Origin: Solwaraspora sp. WMMD406
Lineage (GTDB): Bacteria; Actinomycetota; Actinomycetes; Mycobacteriales; Micromonosporaceae
Assembly (NCBI RefSeq): GCF_029626025.1
Contig: NZ_JARUBF010000001.1
Span: forward strand, 1,798,001 to 1,862,000
Length of the DNA stretch: 64,000 nucleotides
Direction: 5' to 3'
Shown here: one piece after another, positions 15,946 through 24,421 of the stretch
Layout: the number at the start of each line of letters is the position of its first letter
How positions within the stretch are numbered: the stretch's first letter is position 1
Translations under genes and position numbers: made by a program
The notes under the pieces: generated by a model
Told to the model about the DNA's origin: nothing
The model's input: only the letters and a program-made list of their open reading frames with translations
Database searches by the model: none

Positions 15946-16109
15946 TCGAATCGGAGAGTGTGATCACGGGTCTTCGAATCCCGGACGTAGACGTGACGGT
16001 CGGTCTGGGCCACCTCGACACACTCCCCGGGGCCACTGCGGCCGCTCTTGCGCCACCTGGTCGGTTGCCGCGAATCCGGCACTGGGCCTCCCTCGTCCCG
16101 CGAGGACAT
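15909..16109 (-). CDS. DUF397-domain protein
   Basis: A short protein of 66 aa whose core is RWRKSGRSGPGECVEVAQTD and [19 protein letters not shown], the standard DUF397 pattern ending in a WxxF helix. DUF397 proteins are actinobacterial partners of XRE/DUF5753 regulators and usually lie next to them. Here the nearest such regulator (17042-17929) is about 0.9 kb away with two small membrane-protein genes between. The 3' end overlaps the convergent regulator gene by 37 nt. Confidence 0.9.
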   Translation of the reverse strand: MSSRDEGGPVPDSRQPTRWRKSGRSGPGECVEVAQTDRHVYVRDSKTRDHTLRFDHERWLTFVKSL

Positions 16110-16395
16110 ACGCGATGCCGGTCGCGTCCATTGCGGGCATCGGCGTGGCCTCGGCCAACTGAGAATTGCTCAGCATCGAGCATGCAAAGTATAGGCAGAC
16201 GCGGATGTGTTCGAAACTTCGTCTGCTCGCATCGGACAGAGCTAGGCGAATGATCGGGGTGTCATGTCCGGTTTTGCGACATGTGCAGTGCTAACATCAG
16301 GTCGGGTACCCGGCTCTGCTAGGTCGCTAGGTGCCCGGCTGGCATCCTGGCGTCTGGCCATCGGTGAGCGGCGCATCCAACGAAGGGGGCGGCTC

Positions 16396-16671
16396 ATGAC
16401 GGGAGAGGACTCGCGTACCATGCCGTCGCAGGTCCCGCGACCCGATCGTGAAGTGACGCCGATCAGAGCGATCCCGGCGCTGGTGTACGCCACGATCGCC
16501 GGGCCGGTCATCGTCGGGCTGGCCGCCGCCGCCGGTGCCGCCGCCGGTGTCGTCGATGACGCCTTCGTCTGGCCTGTGCGGCTAGCCGTCTTTGTGGTGC
16601 TGGTCGTCGGGATGGGACTGACCGCCAACCGCTTCATCGTCTGGCTGCGGTCGCCGGGGAGCCCGCGTTAG
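16396..16671 (+). CDS. Small two-helix membrane protein
   Basis: ATG 16396 follows GAAGGGGG at good spacing, giving 91 aa. After a polar stretch of about 25 residues there are two hydrophobic helices (VYATIAGPVIVGLAAAAGAA and VRLAVFVVLVVGMGLTANRF). No family is recognised. The last 90 nt overlap, tail to tail, the coding sequence of the minus-strand membrane protein, which is unusual and suggests antisense coupling of expression or that the tail of one of the two is not selected. Confidence 0.65.
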   Translation: MTGEDSRTMPSQVPRPDREVTPIRAIPALVYATIAGPVIVGLAAAAGAAAGVVDDAFVWPVRLAVFVVLVVGMGLTANRFIVWLRSPGSPR

Positions 16672-16998
16672 CGCACGCCGCGGCCATCCGCTCGACGTCC
16701 GTCGCAGCCACCTGCGCGGGCGCGCGAGCAGTCGCTGGGCCTGGGAGAGCAGGAACACCGTGGTGATCGCGATGGAGGCGGCCGCCCACCGCGTCGGGTC
16801 CAGCTGAAGGTATCCCACAGCGGTGAGCGTGCTGGCCGCCGGTACCGCGACGACGACGACGCTCCGCCAGGGGACAGCCACGGCTGCCCCCTGGCGGAGC
16901 GTCGCCCGGCCCGCCTGGCTTCCGGTTTCAGTGCCTGTGGTGACGTCGGAGAGCACCTGCCGCTCCAGCTGTCCATCTGATGTGTGCGAGGAGGTCAT
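16582..16998 (-). CDS. Small membrane protein with basic tail
   Basis: ATG 16998 has GGGGA at 7-nt spacing, giving 138 aa. Residues 1-40 are polar, followed by two hydrophobic helices (SVVVVAVPAASTLTAVGYLQ and AASIAITTVFLLSQAQRLLA) and an Arg/Pro-rich tail. The tail portion lies opposite the 3' end of the plus-strand gene 16396-16671. The sequence encoding LRQGAAVAVPWRS contains the hairpin at 16857-16904. The function is unknown. Layout and size resemble the protein encoded opposite, so the two could be partners, but that is speculation. Confidence 0.6.
   Translation of the reverse strand: MTSSHTSDGQLERQVLSDVTTGTETGSQAGRATLRQGAAVAVPWRSVVVVAVPAASTLTAVGYLQLDPTRWAAASIAITTVFLLSQAQRLLARPRRWLRRTSSGWPRRALTRAPRRPQPDDEAVGGQSHPDDQHHKDG
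16857..16904. repeat. Near-perfect 48-nt hairpin inside a coding sequence
   Basis: Arms of 17 bp (16857-16873 and 16888-16904, starting CGACGCTCCGCC) pair perfectly, and the 14-nt centre contains a further CAGCC-AC-GGCTG stem. The whole structure is one long stem within the minus-strand gene 16582-16998. Such a structure is not expected by chance in coding DNA. Confidence 0.85.
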
Positions 16999-17041
16999 GG
17001 CCACGTCCCCTTCGTGAACCGCAGCGCAGGCGTCGACATGG

Positions 17042-17929
17042 CTAGCCTGTTGTCACTTTGGGCCGGGACGGCCCAGCGTGGTGCACGATCAACTCGTCGA
17101 TGACCTCGTTGAGCCGGGCTTTCGGCGTGGCGAGATCCTCAAGCTGGAAGAAGAGATCGATGTAGTTGGCGACCTCTTCTTGAGCGCTGATCGTTTCGTC
17201 TCGCCCGCCCTCGAGGTGCACCAGGTCGTCGTCGGCCGGGTTGGGGAAGTCGAGAATGGTGAACGGTCTGGTCAGGCCCCGATATTCGCCCGCGTCGAAC
17301 CGGATCACCTGGATGTGAATGTTGGGCCGCTCGTTCAACACCTTGAGCCACTCGAGTTGCCGGAACATCACGCCCGGTCGTCCGACGGCTCGGCGTACGG
17401 CGGCCTCGTCCATGATGCAGTAGAGCATGGGTGCCTCGTCGCGGGAGAGCAGTTCCTGTCGCTCCAGCCGGGCTCGTACGAGTCGCTCGACGTCGTCGCT
17501 GGACAGCGAGGGGGGCGAGTACGTCCGGATGATCGCGTTCGCGTACTCCTCGGTCTGCAGCAGGCCAGGGACGAGGAGCGGCTGGAACTGCCGGATGCGG
17601 GACGCGGAGCTTTCATAGCCGAGGTACTGCAGGAGTGCGGGGCTCATGATGTCCCGGTACGTGGCCCAGGTCTGTCGCTTCGCGATCTTGGCCATCTCCA
17701 CGAGTCGATCGATGTGATCGGCGTCGCTGACCTCGTAGTGCGCGAGAAGAGCGCGTAGATCGCTGACCGAGATGCTGGACTCGCCGGTCTCGATGCGGAT
17801 CAGCTTGGACGTCGACCAGTCCAGCTCTAGTGCGACCTCCTTCTGGGTGAGCTGGCGGGCCTGCCGGAACTCGCGCAGGGCGATCCGCAGGCGCCGCCGT
17901 TGCACCTCTGGATCGTTGTTCATGCTCAT
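17042..17929 (-). CDS. XRE-family regulator with DUF5753 sensor domain
   Basis: This 295-aa protein has an N-terminal helix-turn-helix (RQARQLTQKEVALELDWSTS, then KLIRIETGESSISVSDLRAL) and a DUF5753 domain marked by FQPLLVPGLLQTEEYANAII and RPFTILDFPNPADDDLVHLE. The start ATG 17929 has AGGAG at 6-nt spacing. This class is expanded in actinomycetes and usually works with a DUF397 protein in developmental or secondary-metabolism control. The perfect palindrome at 17961-17975 lies just upstream of the start and is a likely autoregulatory site. Confidence 0.95.
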   Translation of the reverse strand: MSMNNDPEVQRRRLRIALREFRQARQLTQKEVALELDWSTSKLIRIETGESSISVSDLRALLAHYEVSDADHIDRLVEMAKIAKRQTWATYRDIMSPALLQYLGYESSASRIRQFQPLLVPGLLQTEEYANAIIRTYSPPSLSSDDVERLVRARLERQELLSRDEAPMLYCIMDEAAVRRAVGRPGVMFRQLEWLKVLNERPNIHIQVIRFDAGEYRGLTRPFTILDFPNPADDDLVHLEGGRDETISAQEEVANYIDLFFQLEDLATPKARLNEVIDELIVHHAGPSRPKVTTG

Positions 17930-17960
17930 CGGGCACTCCTAAGATCAGCCAATCTGAGAT

Positions 17961-17975
17961 GTAGCATCATGCTAC
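17961..17975. promoter_or_regulatory. Palindrome upstream of the XRE/DUF5753 gene
   Basis: GTAGCAT-C-ATGCTAC is a perfect dyad with 7-bp arms, 32 nt upstream of the start codon. Its position suggests an operator for the regulator itself. Confidence 0.55.
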
Positions 17976-18191
17976 GTCATCGTCTCCCATATTCCAGCGG
18001 CAGTTCTCTCGATTAGCAAGCTCCTGTCAGACCTTTGACCTGGCAACCGGGCGGTAAAAGCCGCATAACAGGCATCGTAGCTAGTCTTCTGCTGGCTCCT
18101 GAAGTCCACCAGCGGATGTGAGATGTCGCAGAACTCAACCTGTCATACCCAGAGGTTGAGTGCGCTGGAGGGAGACGTCTACCGTGGGTGC

Positions 18192-18731
18192 ATGAGTCAG
18201 CACGATGTCGTGACAGCCCAGGTTCCCGAGTCGCCACCGGAACAGCCAGCGGCGAGGTTCGCGCTCAAACTGGCTCTCTTGGCGGCCGGTGGCGCCCTGG
18301 TCGGGCTGGCGATCACGCTCGCACTCGGGGGCGACGAGCCGTTCGCCGGCGGTTCCTGGGGCCGTACCCTGTTGCTGCTGGCGGCAGTGACGGTCGCCGC
18401 CGGGGTGGGTGCGCTGATCCACCGCACCATCGCGTCACCCGGCCAGATCCGGCATCGGGCGGCTGCTCGCCTGGAAGAGGTGTCGAGCCAACTGGACTCC
18501 GCGTTGCGACAGGCCGGGGCATCGCTGACCGGCACCGGTGGTTCACCAGCGGTCCAAGCACATGTCGATGCCGTGAGCAACAAGCTGGACGGGTTCAGCA
18601 CCGAGCTCGAGTCGCTCATGCGAAACGTCAACAGCGTGGAGGCGAAGCTGGCGAGCGCCAACCGTACCGCCTGGGCGACGTTCTTTCTCGGCACCCTGGT
18701 CGGCCTGGTCAGCCAGGTCACGTTGGGCTGA
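18192..18731 (+). CDS. Membrane protein with central coiled-coil-like helix
   Basis: ATG 18192 is preceded by a purine-rich GGAGGGAGA about 20 nt upstream. The 179-aa product has two hydrophobic helices near the start (ALKLALLAAGGALVGLAITL and TLLLLAAVTVAAGVGALIHR). A polar helical stretch with heptad-like spacing follows (ARLEEVSSQLDSALRQAG; NKLDGFSTELESLMRNVNSV), then one C-terminal membrane helix (TAWATFFLGTLVGLVSQVTL). No family is recognised. A small hairpin (arms CTCAACCT and AGGTTGAG, 18134-18160) lies in the presumed leader and may influence expression. Confidence 0.75.
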   Translation: MSQHDVVTAQVPESPPEQPAARFALKLALLAAGGALVGLAITLALGGDEPFAGGSWGRTLLLLAAVTVAAGVGALIHRTIASPGQIRHRAAARLEEVSSQLDSALRQAGASLTGTGGSPAVQAHVDAVSNKLDGFSTELESLMRNVNSVEAKLASANRTAWATFFLGTLVGLVSQVTLG

Positions 18732-18867
18732 TTCCGTCCCGCGTGGACATGGTGCGGGTCAGGGGCGTCCGTCGGGGTCGAGAGCCCTGGCGGCGGACGC
18801 GGTGTTCCCGAGCTCGGGCAGCCGTCGGCGTCGACTGCCGGCCCGGGAACTCCGCGGGTTCACGGGG

Positions 18868-19375
18868 TCAACTGACCGTGCAGGTGACGTCGCCGGGTGG
18901 CTGACTCGTGCCGCTGGTCGAGGCGATGAAGCCGGCGGTGGTCGACGAGCCGGTGACAGCTGCCCGTTGTAACTGGCGTTGGTCACCGTCACCTGGTTGC
19001 CTTGCTGGCCGAAGGTGCCGTTCCAGCCGTGCGACACGGTCTGGCCGGCCGGCATCGTGAAGGTCACCCGCCATCCGGCGGCGGTGGCGGCGGTGCCGTT
19101 GGTGACGGTCAGCCGGCCCTCGTAGCCGCCCTGCCAGGAGGCGGCCACCGTGACGCCGGCCGTCACCGGACAGGAGACCGAGGTCCAGGTCTGCCAACCG
19201 CCGGTGCCCGAGACGGTGCACGTTCCGACGAGAGCGCCGGTCGGGCCGCCCGGGCGCAGTTCGATCCGTCCGCCGCTGGCACCGGATGCCCACCCGCGCG
19301 GTGAACGACGCCGCTCCGGAACCGAACGCCACCCCCTTTGACCTTGATGTAGTCGCCGTTCCGAGCTGGCCTCGC
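18868..19375 (-). pseudogene. Decayed CBM6-CBM2 tail of a secreted polysaccharidase
   Basis: Read on the minus strand, the segment spells a CBM6-like end (GDYIKVKG, GGRIELRPGGPTGALVGTC, TGGWQTWTSVSCPV). This is fused directly to a CBM2-like module (VAASWQGGYEGRLTVTNGTA, GWRVTFTMPAGQTVSHGWNG, GNQVTVTNASYNGQLSPG, then SSTTAGFIASTSGTSQPPGD and CTVS). Three single-base changes, two extra G and one missing G, shift the frame within the segment. There is no catalytic domain or start upstream. It is most likely the 3' remnant of a glycoside hydrolase or esterase gene. CBM6 and CBM2 bind xylan and cellulose, which fits the surrounding hemicellulose genes. Confidence 0.75.
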
Positions 19376-19418
19376 TCCATATGTTCGCGATAACAGCAAA
19401 CGAGGCACGGCACCGGGA

Positions 19419-20495
19419 TCAGTCCCAGGACCGACCCAGGGCGTGCAGTTGGTCGGCGTACTCGATCCGCTCGGGCCAGGTGGTCGGCCAGGCCTTCGTT
19501 CCGTACGCCGCGCCGACGAACGCCCCGGCCAGGCAGGCGATCGAATCCGAATCGCCGGACGTGGCGGCACCCCTGGCCAGCGCGCCCACCGGGTCGTCGG
19601 CATGCCACAGCGCGCAGAGCAGCCCGGTGGCCAGGGCTTCCTCCGCGATCCAGCCCGCCCCGGTGATCCGGCAGGCGTCACCGCCGTCGTCGCCGGCGGC
19701 CAGCGCGGCGTCGAGGCGGTCGAGTACGGCGAGGCAGTCGTCCCAGCCGCGCGCGATGAACCTGGTCGGACTGTCCACACCGGGCCGCTGCCACAGCGGG
19801 CCGAGCCAGTCGTCGCGGTAGACGTCACGCTGTCGGCGGCAGTGCTCCCGCAACAGACCCGGCAGCGCCGGCAGCGGTGACCCGGTGCGCAGCAGCCGGA
19901 CCGCGACGGCGGTCAACTCGCTCGCGGCCAGCGCCGTCGGGTGCCCGTGGGTCAGTCCGGCCTGCAACTGGGCGAGTCCCGCCACGGTGTCGTCGTCGTA
20001 GTCGCGGACCAGGCCGACCGGCGCGACCCGCATGTTGGCCCCACAGCCTTTGGAGCCGGCGACGGTGGCCTGCTGCCACGGCATCCCGGTGGACAACTGG
20101 CCGCAGGCCCGCAGGCAGGTCATCCCCGGGGCCCGGTTGTTGTCCGGGCTGGCCGCCCAGGCCAGGAACCGGTCCCGTAGCAGCGGTTCCAGCAGCTGCG
20201 GGGTGGCGGCCGTCGCGTCGTGCAGCGCCCAGCCGACGGCGAGTGTCATCTGGGTGTCGTCGGTGACCAACGCCGGGTCGCCGACGAGTTCGCGTGGGCC
20301 GGTCGGCCCGTAGCGGTCGTGGATCTCGGCGACCGTCAGGAACTCGGTCGGCTTGCCGAGCGCGTCTCCGTAGGCGAGGCCGAACAGGCATCCCGACGCC
20401 CGGTCGTCAGCTGCCACGTCGACCTCGGACCCTGTCACGTCGACCTCGGACCCTGTCACGTCGACCTCGGACCCTGTCACGTCGACCACCGCCAT
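19419..20495 (-). CDS. ADP-ribosylglycohydrolase family protein (DraG-like)
   Basis: The all-helical ARH core is marked by GCLFGLAYGDALGKPTEFLT, the metal-binding VTDDTQMTLAVGWAL and the second metal motif SGDSDSIACLAGAFVGAAYG. GCGANMRVAPVGLV is also typical. The family removes ADP-ribose from proteins, nucleic acids or small molecules using two Mg2+ ions. The protein is 358 aa, normal for the family except for an added N-terminus of three VDVTGSE repeats encoded by a 21-bp tandem repeat. It stands alone, between the CBM remnant and the xylanase promoter. A second, different ARH is encoded at 59011-59934. Confidence 0.93.
   Translation of the reverse strand: MAVVDVTGSEVDVTGSEVDVTGSEVDVAADDRASGCLFGLAYGDALGKPTEFLTVAEIHDRYGPTGPRELVGDPALVTDDTQMTLAVGWALHDATAATPQLLEPLLRDRFLAWAASPDNNRAPGMTCLRACGQLSTGMPWQQATVAGSKGCGANMRVAPVGLVRDYDDDTVAGLAQLQAGLTHGHPTALAASELTAVAVRLLRTGSPLPALPGLLREHCRRQRDVYRDDWLGPLWQRPGVDSPTRFIARGWDDCLAVLDRLDAALAAGDDGGDACRITGAGWIAEEALATGLLCALWHADDPVGALARGAATSGDSDSIACLAGAFVGAAYGTKAWPTTWPERIEYADQLHALGRSWD
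20415..20487 (-). repeat. 21-bp tandem repeat, three units plus a partial
   Basis: Units at 20415-20435, 20436-20456 and 20457-20477 are identical, with a partial fourth to 20487. They encode VDVTGSE repeats at the start of the ADP-ribosylglycohydrolase. Perfect identity implies recent expansion and likely copy-number variation between strains. Confidence 0.9.
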
Positions 20496-20628
20496 CTCTC
20501 CGTCGCTGTCCCCCGTCGCCCGGACAGGGGCGTGCCCGTCCGGCCTGACGGAAGCCTAGGCGTCGTCGTCAACCGGTGTCGTCGGGCCGGATCGGCGTCA
20601 CTGTGGTCGCGGTCGGCGCAACTACTCG

Positions 20629-20643
20629 CCGGAAATGTTCCGG
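20629..20643. promoter_or_regulatory. Dyad upstream of the ADP-ribosylglycohydrolase gene
   Basis: CCGGAA-ATG-TTCCGG has perfect 6-bp arms 134 nt upstream of the ARH start and about 390 nt upstream of the xylanase start. It may be a regulator site. The rest of the 20496-20800 intergenic stretch shows no gene. Confidence 0.35.
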
Positions 20644-20805
20644 AACCTTCGGCTACCCTACTCGGTCTGTGATGTTTCGGCTGATGACGCGGGAGTGTCC
20701 TGCTGGTGTCGCTATCCGCTGGTGACAATCGCTGGCCAGCTGTAACGCGCTGCTGGCCCAGGGGCGACCGGACGCATGCTGTTTCCGTAACGTTTCTGAA
20801 AGTTG

Positions 20806-20835
20806 TTGACAACTCCACAGACTGCGCCATACCGT
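20806..20835 (+). promoter_or_regulatory. Probable promoter of the GH11 xylanase gene
   Basis: TTGACA (20806-20811) is followed after 18 nt by TACCGT (20830-20835). Just upstream is GTTTCCGTAACGTTTCTGAA, rich in GAAAC/GTTTC half-sites of the LacI-type. The leader to ATG 21030 would be about 190 nt, long enough for further control. Confidence 0.45.
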
Positions 20836-21029
20836 TTCATCGACGCAACTGAATGGGCGTCGAGGTCACCCCACGCGACTCGCATCCTCCGGTCGTGCCG
20901 CACGACCGGCCCACCACACCACGTGGTCCGCGCCGACCGGCCGGTGGTCGTCCCCGTCCACCGACCAACACGCCGGGGCGTACCGCACAGCTGGCCCCAC
21001 GCCAGCCGTCCAGAGGAGGAAGCACCTAC

Positions 21030-22070
21030 ATGACCGACATCCCCACCAAGCCGAGAAGGCGCGGCCGGATCCGGCTGCTGCTTGGCACCGCGTGCGCCGC
21101 AGCGCTGGTCGTCAGCGGCATGGTGATCGCCCCCAGCGCGCACGCCGAGGCCGACCGGTACCTCAGTTCGAACCAGACCGGCACGCACAACGGATACTTC
21201 TTCTCGTTCTGGAAGGACAGCGGCAACGCCAGCATGACGCTGCGTGAGAACGGCCGGTACTCCAGTTCGTGGGACCGCAGCACCAACAACTGGGTCGGCG
21301 GCAAGGGCTGGGCCACCGGCAGCCGGCGGACGGTCAGCTACTCGGGCAGCTACAACCCGGGCAACAACAACACCTACCTCGCCCTGTACGGGTGGACCCG
21401 CAACCAGCTCATCGAGTACTACGTCGTCGAGAACTTCGGCAGCTACAACCCGAGCAGCGGCGCGCAGCGACTGGGCTCGGTGACCACCGACGGCGGCACC
21501 TACGACATCCTGCGCAGCCAGCGGGTCAACGCGCCGTCGATCGACGGCACCCAGACGTTCTACCAGTACTGGAGCGTCCGGCAGCAGAAGCGCACCGGCG
21601 GCACCATCACCGTCGCCAACCACTTCGACGCCTGGGCCCGGGCCGGCATGCAGCTCGGTAGCAACCACAGCTACCAGGTCATGGCCACCGAGGGCTACCA
21701 GAGCCAGGGAAGCTCCGACATCAACGTCTGGGAAGGCAGCTCCGGCAACCCCGGCAACCCCGGACCGTCCCCGACCGGCAACCCGGGTAACCCGGGTAAC
21801 CCGGGCCAGAGCAACTGCACTGCGGTGCTCTCGGCCGGCCAGCAGTTCGGCGACCGGTTCAACCTCAACGTCTCGGTCCAGAACGTCAGCAACTGGACGG
21901 TCACCCTCAGTCTGCACGGCGGCCAGAGCTTGCAGAACAGCTGGAACGCCTCGGTCAGCGGCACCACCGGAAACATCACTGCCAGACCGAACGGCAGCGG
22001 CAACAACTTCGGGGTGACGATCATGCACGGTGGCAACTGGACCTGGCCGACGGTCACCTGTCGAACATGA
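21030..22070 (+). CDS. Secreted GH11 endo-1,4-beta-xylanase with C-terminal CBM2
   Basis: ATG 21030 follows GAGGAGGA. Residues 1-40 are a signal peptide (basic KPRRRGRIR, hydrophobic core, ending SAHAEA). The GH11 beta-jelly-roll spans about residues 45-235. Glu129 in [12 protein letters not shown] is the expected nucleophile and Glu221 in [13 protein letters not shown] the acid/base. A Gly-Asn-Pro repeat linker (NPGNPG units) joins a CBM2-type module ([20 protein letters not shown] to WPTVTC) with terminal cysteines. It acts outside the cell on xylan. The products would be taken up and processed by the importer and intracellular enzymes encoded at 41-51 kb. A strong terminator follows at 22104-22138. 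Confidence 0.96.
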   Translation: MTDIPTKPRRRGRIRLLLGTACAAALVVSGMVIAPSAHAEADRYLSSNQTGTHNGYFFSFWKDSGNASMTLRENGRYSSSWDRSTNNWVGGKGWATGSRRTVSYSGSYNPGNNNTYLALYGWTRNQLIEYYVVENFGSYNPSSGAQRLGSVTTDGGTYDILRSQRVNAPSIDGTQTFYQYWSVRQQKRTGGTITVANHFDAWARAGMQLGSNHSYQVMATEGYQSQGSSDINVWEGSSGNPGNPGPSPTGNPGNPGNPGQSNCTAVLSAGQQFGDRFNLNVSVQNVSNWTVTLSLHGGQSLQNSWNASVSGTTGNITARPNGSGNNFGVTIMHGGNWTWPTVTCRT

Positions 22071-22103
22071 CGCTGACCTACCGGTAACGGACCATCCCCG
22101 CAC

Positions 22104-22138
22104 GAGCGGGCCGACCCTGCTGGGGGGTCGGCCCGCTC
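22104..22138 (+). terminator. Hairpin terminator after the xylanase gene
   Basis: The 14-bp arms GAGCGGGCCGACCC and GGGTCGGCCCGCTC enclose a 7-nt loop 34 nt after the xylanase stop. There is no long T-tract, which is normal for terminators in this GC-rich group. Confidence 0.75.
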
Positions 22139-22209
22139 ATCGCCGTCCGGCCCGGGCAGCTCACACCGTTGTCGTTTCAGACGATGGTCGATCGGGGACA
22201 CTGATCCCC

Positions 22210-23157
22210 ATGAGCGCGATCCGGGTGGGTACGTCGTCCTGGGCCGACCAGCAGCTGCTCGCCTCCGGCTGGTATCCCCGGTCCGCCGGTACGCCAGCCG
22301 GGCGGCTCGCCCACTACAGCGGACACTTCGATCTGGTCGAGGCGGACACCAGCTACCACGCCATCCCGGCGGTGGAGACGACCCAGGCGTGGGCCGACCG
22401 TACCCCGGAGTCCTTCACCTTCGACGTCAAGGCGTACGGGCTGTTCACCGGGCATCGGGTGGCACCGGGCACGCTACCGGCCGACCTGCGCCCGGCCGGC
22501 GTCGGCGACCGGATCCGCTGGCGTGACCTCGACCCGGACGTGTACGACGAACTGTGGGTCCGGTTCCGGGCCGCGCTGGAGCCGCTCGCGACGGCCGGCA
22601 AGCTCGGCGTGGTGTTGCTGCAGTTCCCACCCTGGCTGGTGCGCTCCGACGCCGCCCGCCGGCGGATCCTGAACGTCGCCGAGCGGTGCCGGCGACTGGC
22701 CGGCGGTCCGGTGCGGTTGGCCGTCGAGCTGCGGCACGGCTCGTGGTTCGGCCAGCACACCCTGGACACGTTGCGGCTGCTGCAACGGCACGACCTGTCC
22801 TACGTCTGTGTGGACATGCCACAGGGGCACCCGTCCTCCGTGCCGCCGGTGCTGGTGGTGACCGCGGACCCGGCGGTGGTCCGCTTCCACGGGCACAGTG
22901 GGCAGTGGGCGACCGGCGACAAGCAGGAGAAGTTCCGGTACGCGTACAGCGATCGCGAGCTCGCCGACTGGGCCCGACGCCTGCGCGGGCTCGCCCGTGA
23001 CACCACCGAGCTGCACGCGCTGTTCAACAACTGCTGCGGCGACCAGGCGGTGCGGGACGCGGCGGCGTTGGCCGACCTGCTCGCCGACCCTGCCGACGTG
23101 GACGTCGGCACCGGGGACCGCGCCCGTCGCCGACGGCACCTCCGCTCGGTCAGCTGA
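22210..23157 (+). CDS. DUF72 (YecE-like) domain protein
   Basis: This 315-aa TIM-barrel-like protein starts IRVGTSSWADQQLLASGWYP and continues with FDLVEADTSYHAIPAVETTQ, FTFDVKAYGLFTGHR, LAVELRHGSWF and ELHALFNNCCGDQAVRDA, the conserved blocks of DUF72. The biochemical role of the family is not established. ATG 22210 is the first start of the family sequence. It stands alone on the plus strand after the xylanase terminator and is convergent with the RtcB gene. Confidence 0.93.
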   Translation: MSAIRVGTSSWADQQLLASGWYPRSAGTPAGRLAHYSGHFDLVEADTSYHAIPAVETTQAWADRTPESFTFDVKAYGLFTGHRVAPGTLPADLRPAGVGDRIRWRDLDPDVYDELWVRFRAALEPLATAGKLGVVLLQFPPWLVRSDAARRRILNVAERCRRLAGGPVRLAVELRHGSWFGQHTLDTLRLLQRHDLSYVCVDMPQGHPSSVPPVLVVTADPAVVRFHGHSGQWATGDKQEKFRYAYSDRELADWARRLRGLARDTTELHALFNNCCGDQAVRDAAALADLLADPADVDVGTGDRARRRRHLRSVS

Positions 23158-23221
23158 CGGGACTGCCCGACCCGCCCGACCCGCCGGACCGGACCGGCGG
23201 ATCGAGAGCGGTCGGCGTCGC

Positions 23222-24421
23222 TCAACCCTTCACGCAGACCACCTGCCGCAGGTGCGCCACGACCTCGACCAGGTCGGCCTGCTCGGCGATCACCTGGTTG
23301 AGATCCTTGTACGCCGCCGGGATCTCGTCGACCACGCCGGCGTCCTTGCGGCACTCCACTCCGGCCGTCTGCTCGGCCAGGTCCGCCACGCTGAACGTCT
23401 TCTTCGCCTTCGACCGTGACATCCGCCGGCCCGCGCCGTGCGACGCCGAGCAGTACGCCGTCTCGTTGCCGAGCCCGCGCACCACGTACGAGCCGGTGCC
23501 CATCGATCCCGGGATGACGCCCAGCTCACCGCGCCCGGCCCGGATCGCCCCCTTGCGGGTCACCAGCAGCGGCACCCCGTCGTAGGTCTCCTCCGCGACG
23601 TAGTTGTGGTGGCAGGAGATCGGTTCGTCGAACCGGGCCGCCGGTACCGCGTCGCGCAGCACCCGGCACAGCAGCGCCAGCATGATCGCCCGGTTGCGGG
23701 CCGCGTACTCCTGGGCCCAGGTCAGATCCCGGCGGTACGCCGCCATCTCCGGGGTGTCGGCGAGGAACACCGCCAGGTCCCGATCGGGCAGACCGGCGTT
23801 GTGTGGCAGCTTGCGCGCCACCGCGATGTGCCGCTCGGCCAGCTCCTTACCGATGTTGCGGGAGCCGGAGTGCAGCATCAGCCAGACCCGCCCGGCGTCC
23901 GGGCCGCCCTGCTCGACGCAGACCTCGATGAAGTGGTTGCCGCCGCCGAGGGTGCCCAGCTGACGCTGCGCTCGCGACTCCAGCGCGGCGACCCCGGAGT
24001 GCAGCCCGGTGAAGCCGGACCAGAACCGGTCCCAACCGGCGGTCGCCAGCCCGTGCACCCGACGCGGGTCGATCGGATCGTCGTGGGCCTGGAAGCCGAC
24101 CGGGATGGCAGCCTCGATGGCAGTGCGCAGCGCGCCGAGGTCGTCGGGCAGCCGGGCGTCGGTCAGGTTGGTGCGTACCGCCGACATGCCGCAGCCGATG
24201 TCGACGCCGACGGCAGCGGGGGCCAGCGCCTGCCGCATCGCGATCACCGATCCGACGGTGGCGCCCTTGCCGTAGTGCACGTCGGGCATCACCGCGACGC
24301 CGTGCACCCAGGGCAGCGCGCCGATGTTGCGCAACTGCCGGGTGGCCTCCGGCTCGATGGCCGCCGGGTCGGTCCAGACCTTGACCGGAGCGCGGGTTCC
24401 GGGCAGCAACGTGTGACTCAT
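23222..24421 (-). CDS. rtcB: RtcB-family RNA ligase
   Basis: The 399-aa protein shows the RtcB landmarks: GVAVMPDVHYGKGATVGSVI and VGVDIGCGM (metal-binding Cys), GTLGGGNHFIEV, ISCHHNYVAEE, KGAIRAGRGELGVIPGSMGT, and SASHGAGRRMSRSKA, whose His is the GMP-accepting residue. RtcB joins RNA 2',3'-cyclic phosphate or 3'-phosphate ends to 5'-OH ends using GTP and Mn2+, in tRNA splicing or repair. No archease gene or RtcA lies next to it. The window also holds two RlaP-type nucleotidyltransferases (59936-61386) linked to RNA repair by family name, but about 36 kb away. ATG 24421 is followed by MSHTLLPGTRAPVKVW, a usual start. Confidence 0.95.
   Translation of the reverse strand: MSHTLLPGTRAPVKVWTDPAAIEPEATRQLRNIGALPWVHGVAVMPDVHYGKGATVGSVIAMRQALAPAAVGVDIGCGMSAVRTNLTDARLPDDLGALRTAIEAAIPVGFQAHDDPIDPRRVHGLATAGWDRFWSGFTGLHSGVAALESRAQRQLGTLGGGNHFIEVCVEQGGPDAGRVWLMLHSGSRNIGKELAERHIAVARKLPHNAGLPDRDLAVFLADTPEMAAYRRDLTWAQEYAARNRAIMLALLCRVLRDAVPAARFDEPISCHHNYVAEETYDGVPLLVTRKGAIRAGRGELGVIPGSMGTGSYVVRGLGNETAYCSASHGAGRRMSRSKAKKTFSVADLAEQTAGVECRKDAGVVDEIPAAYKDLNQVIAEQADLVEVVAHLRQVVCVKG

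Noticed and set aside
16191-16240. GCAGACG ... CGTCTGC arms with CGAAACTTCG between, before a small membrane gene
   Set aside because: The CGAA-TTCG part resembles the sugar-regulator motif, but the gene context is unrelated and the arms are short; treated as chance.
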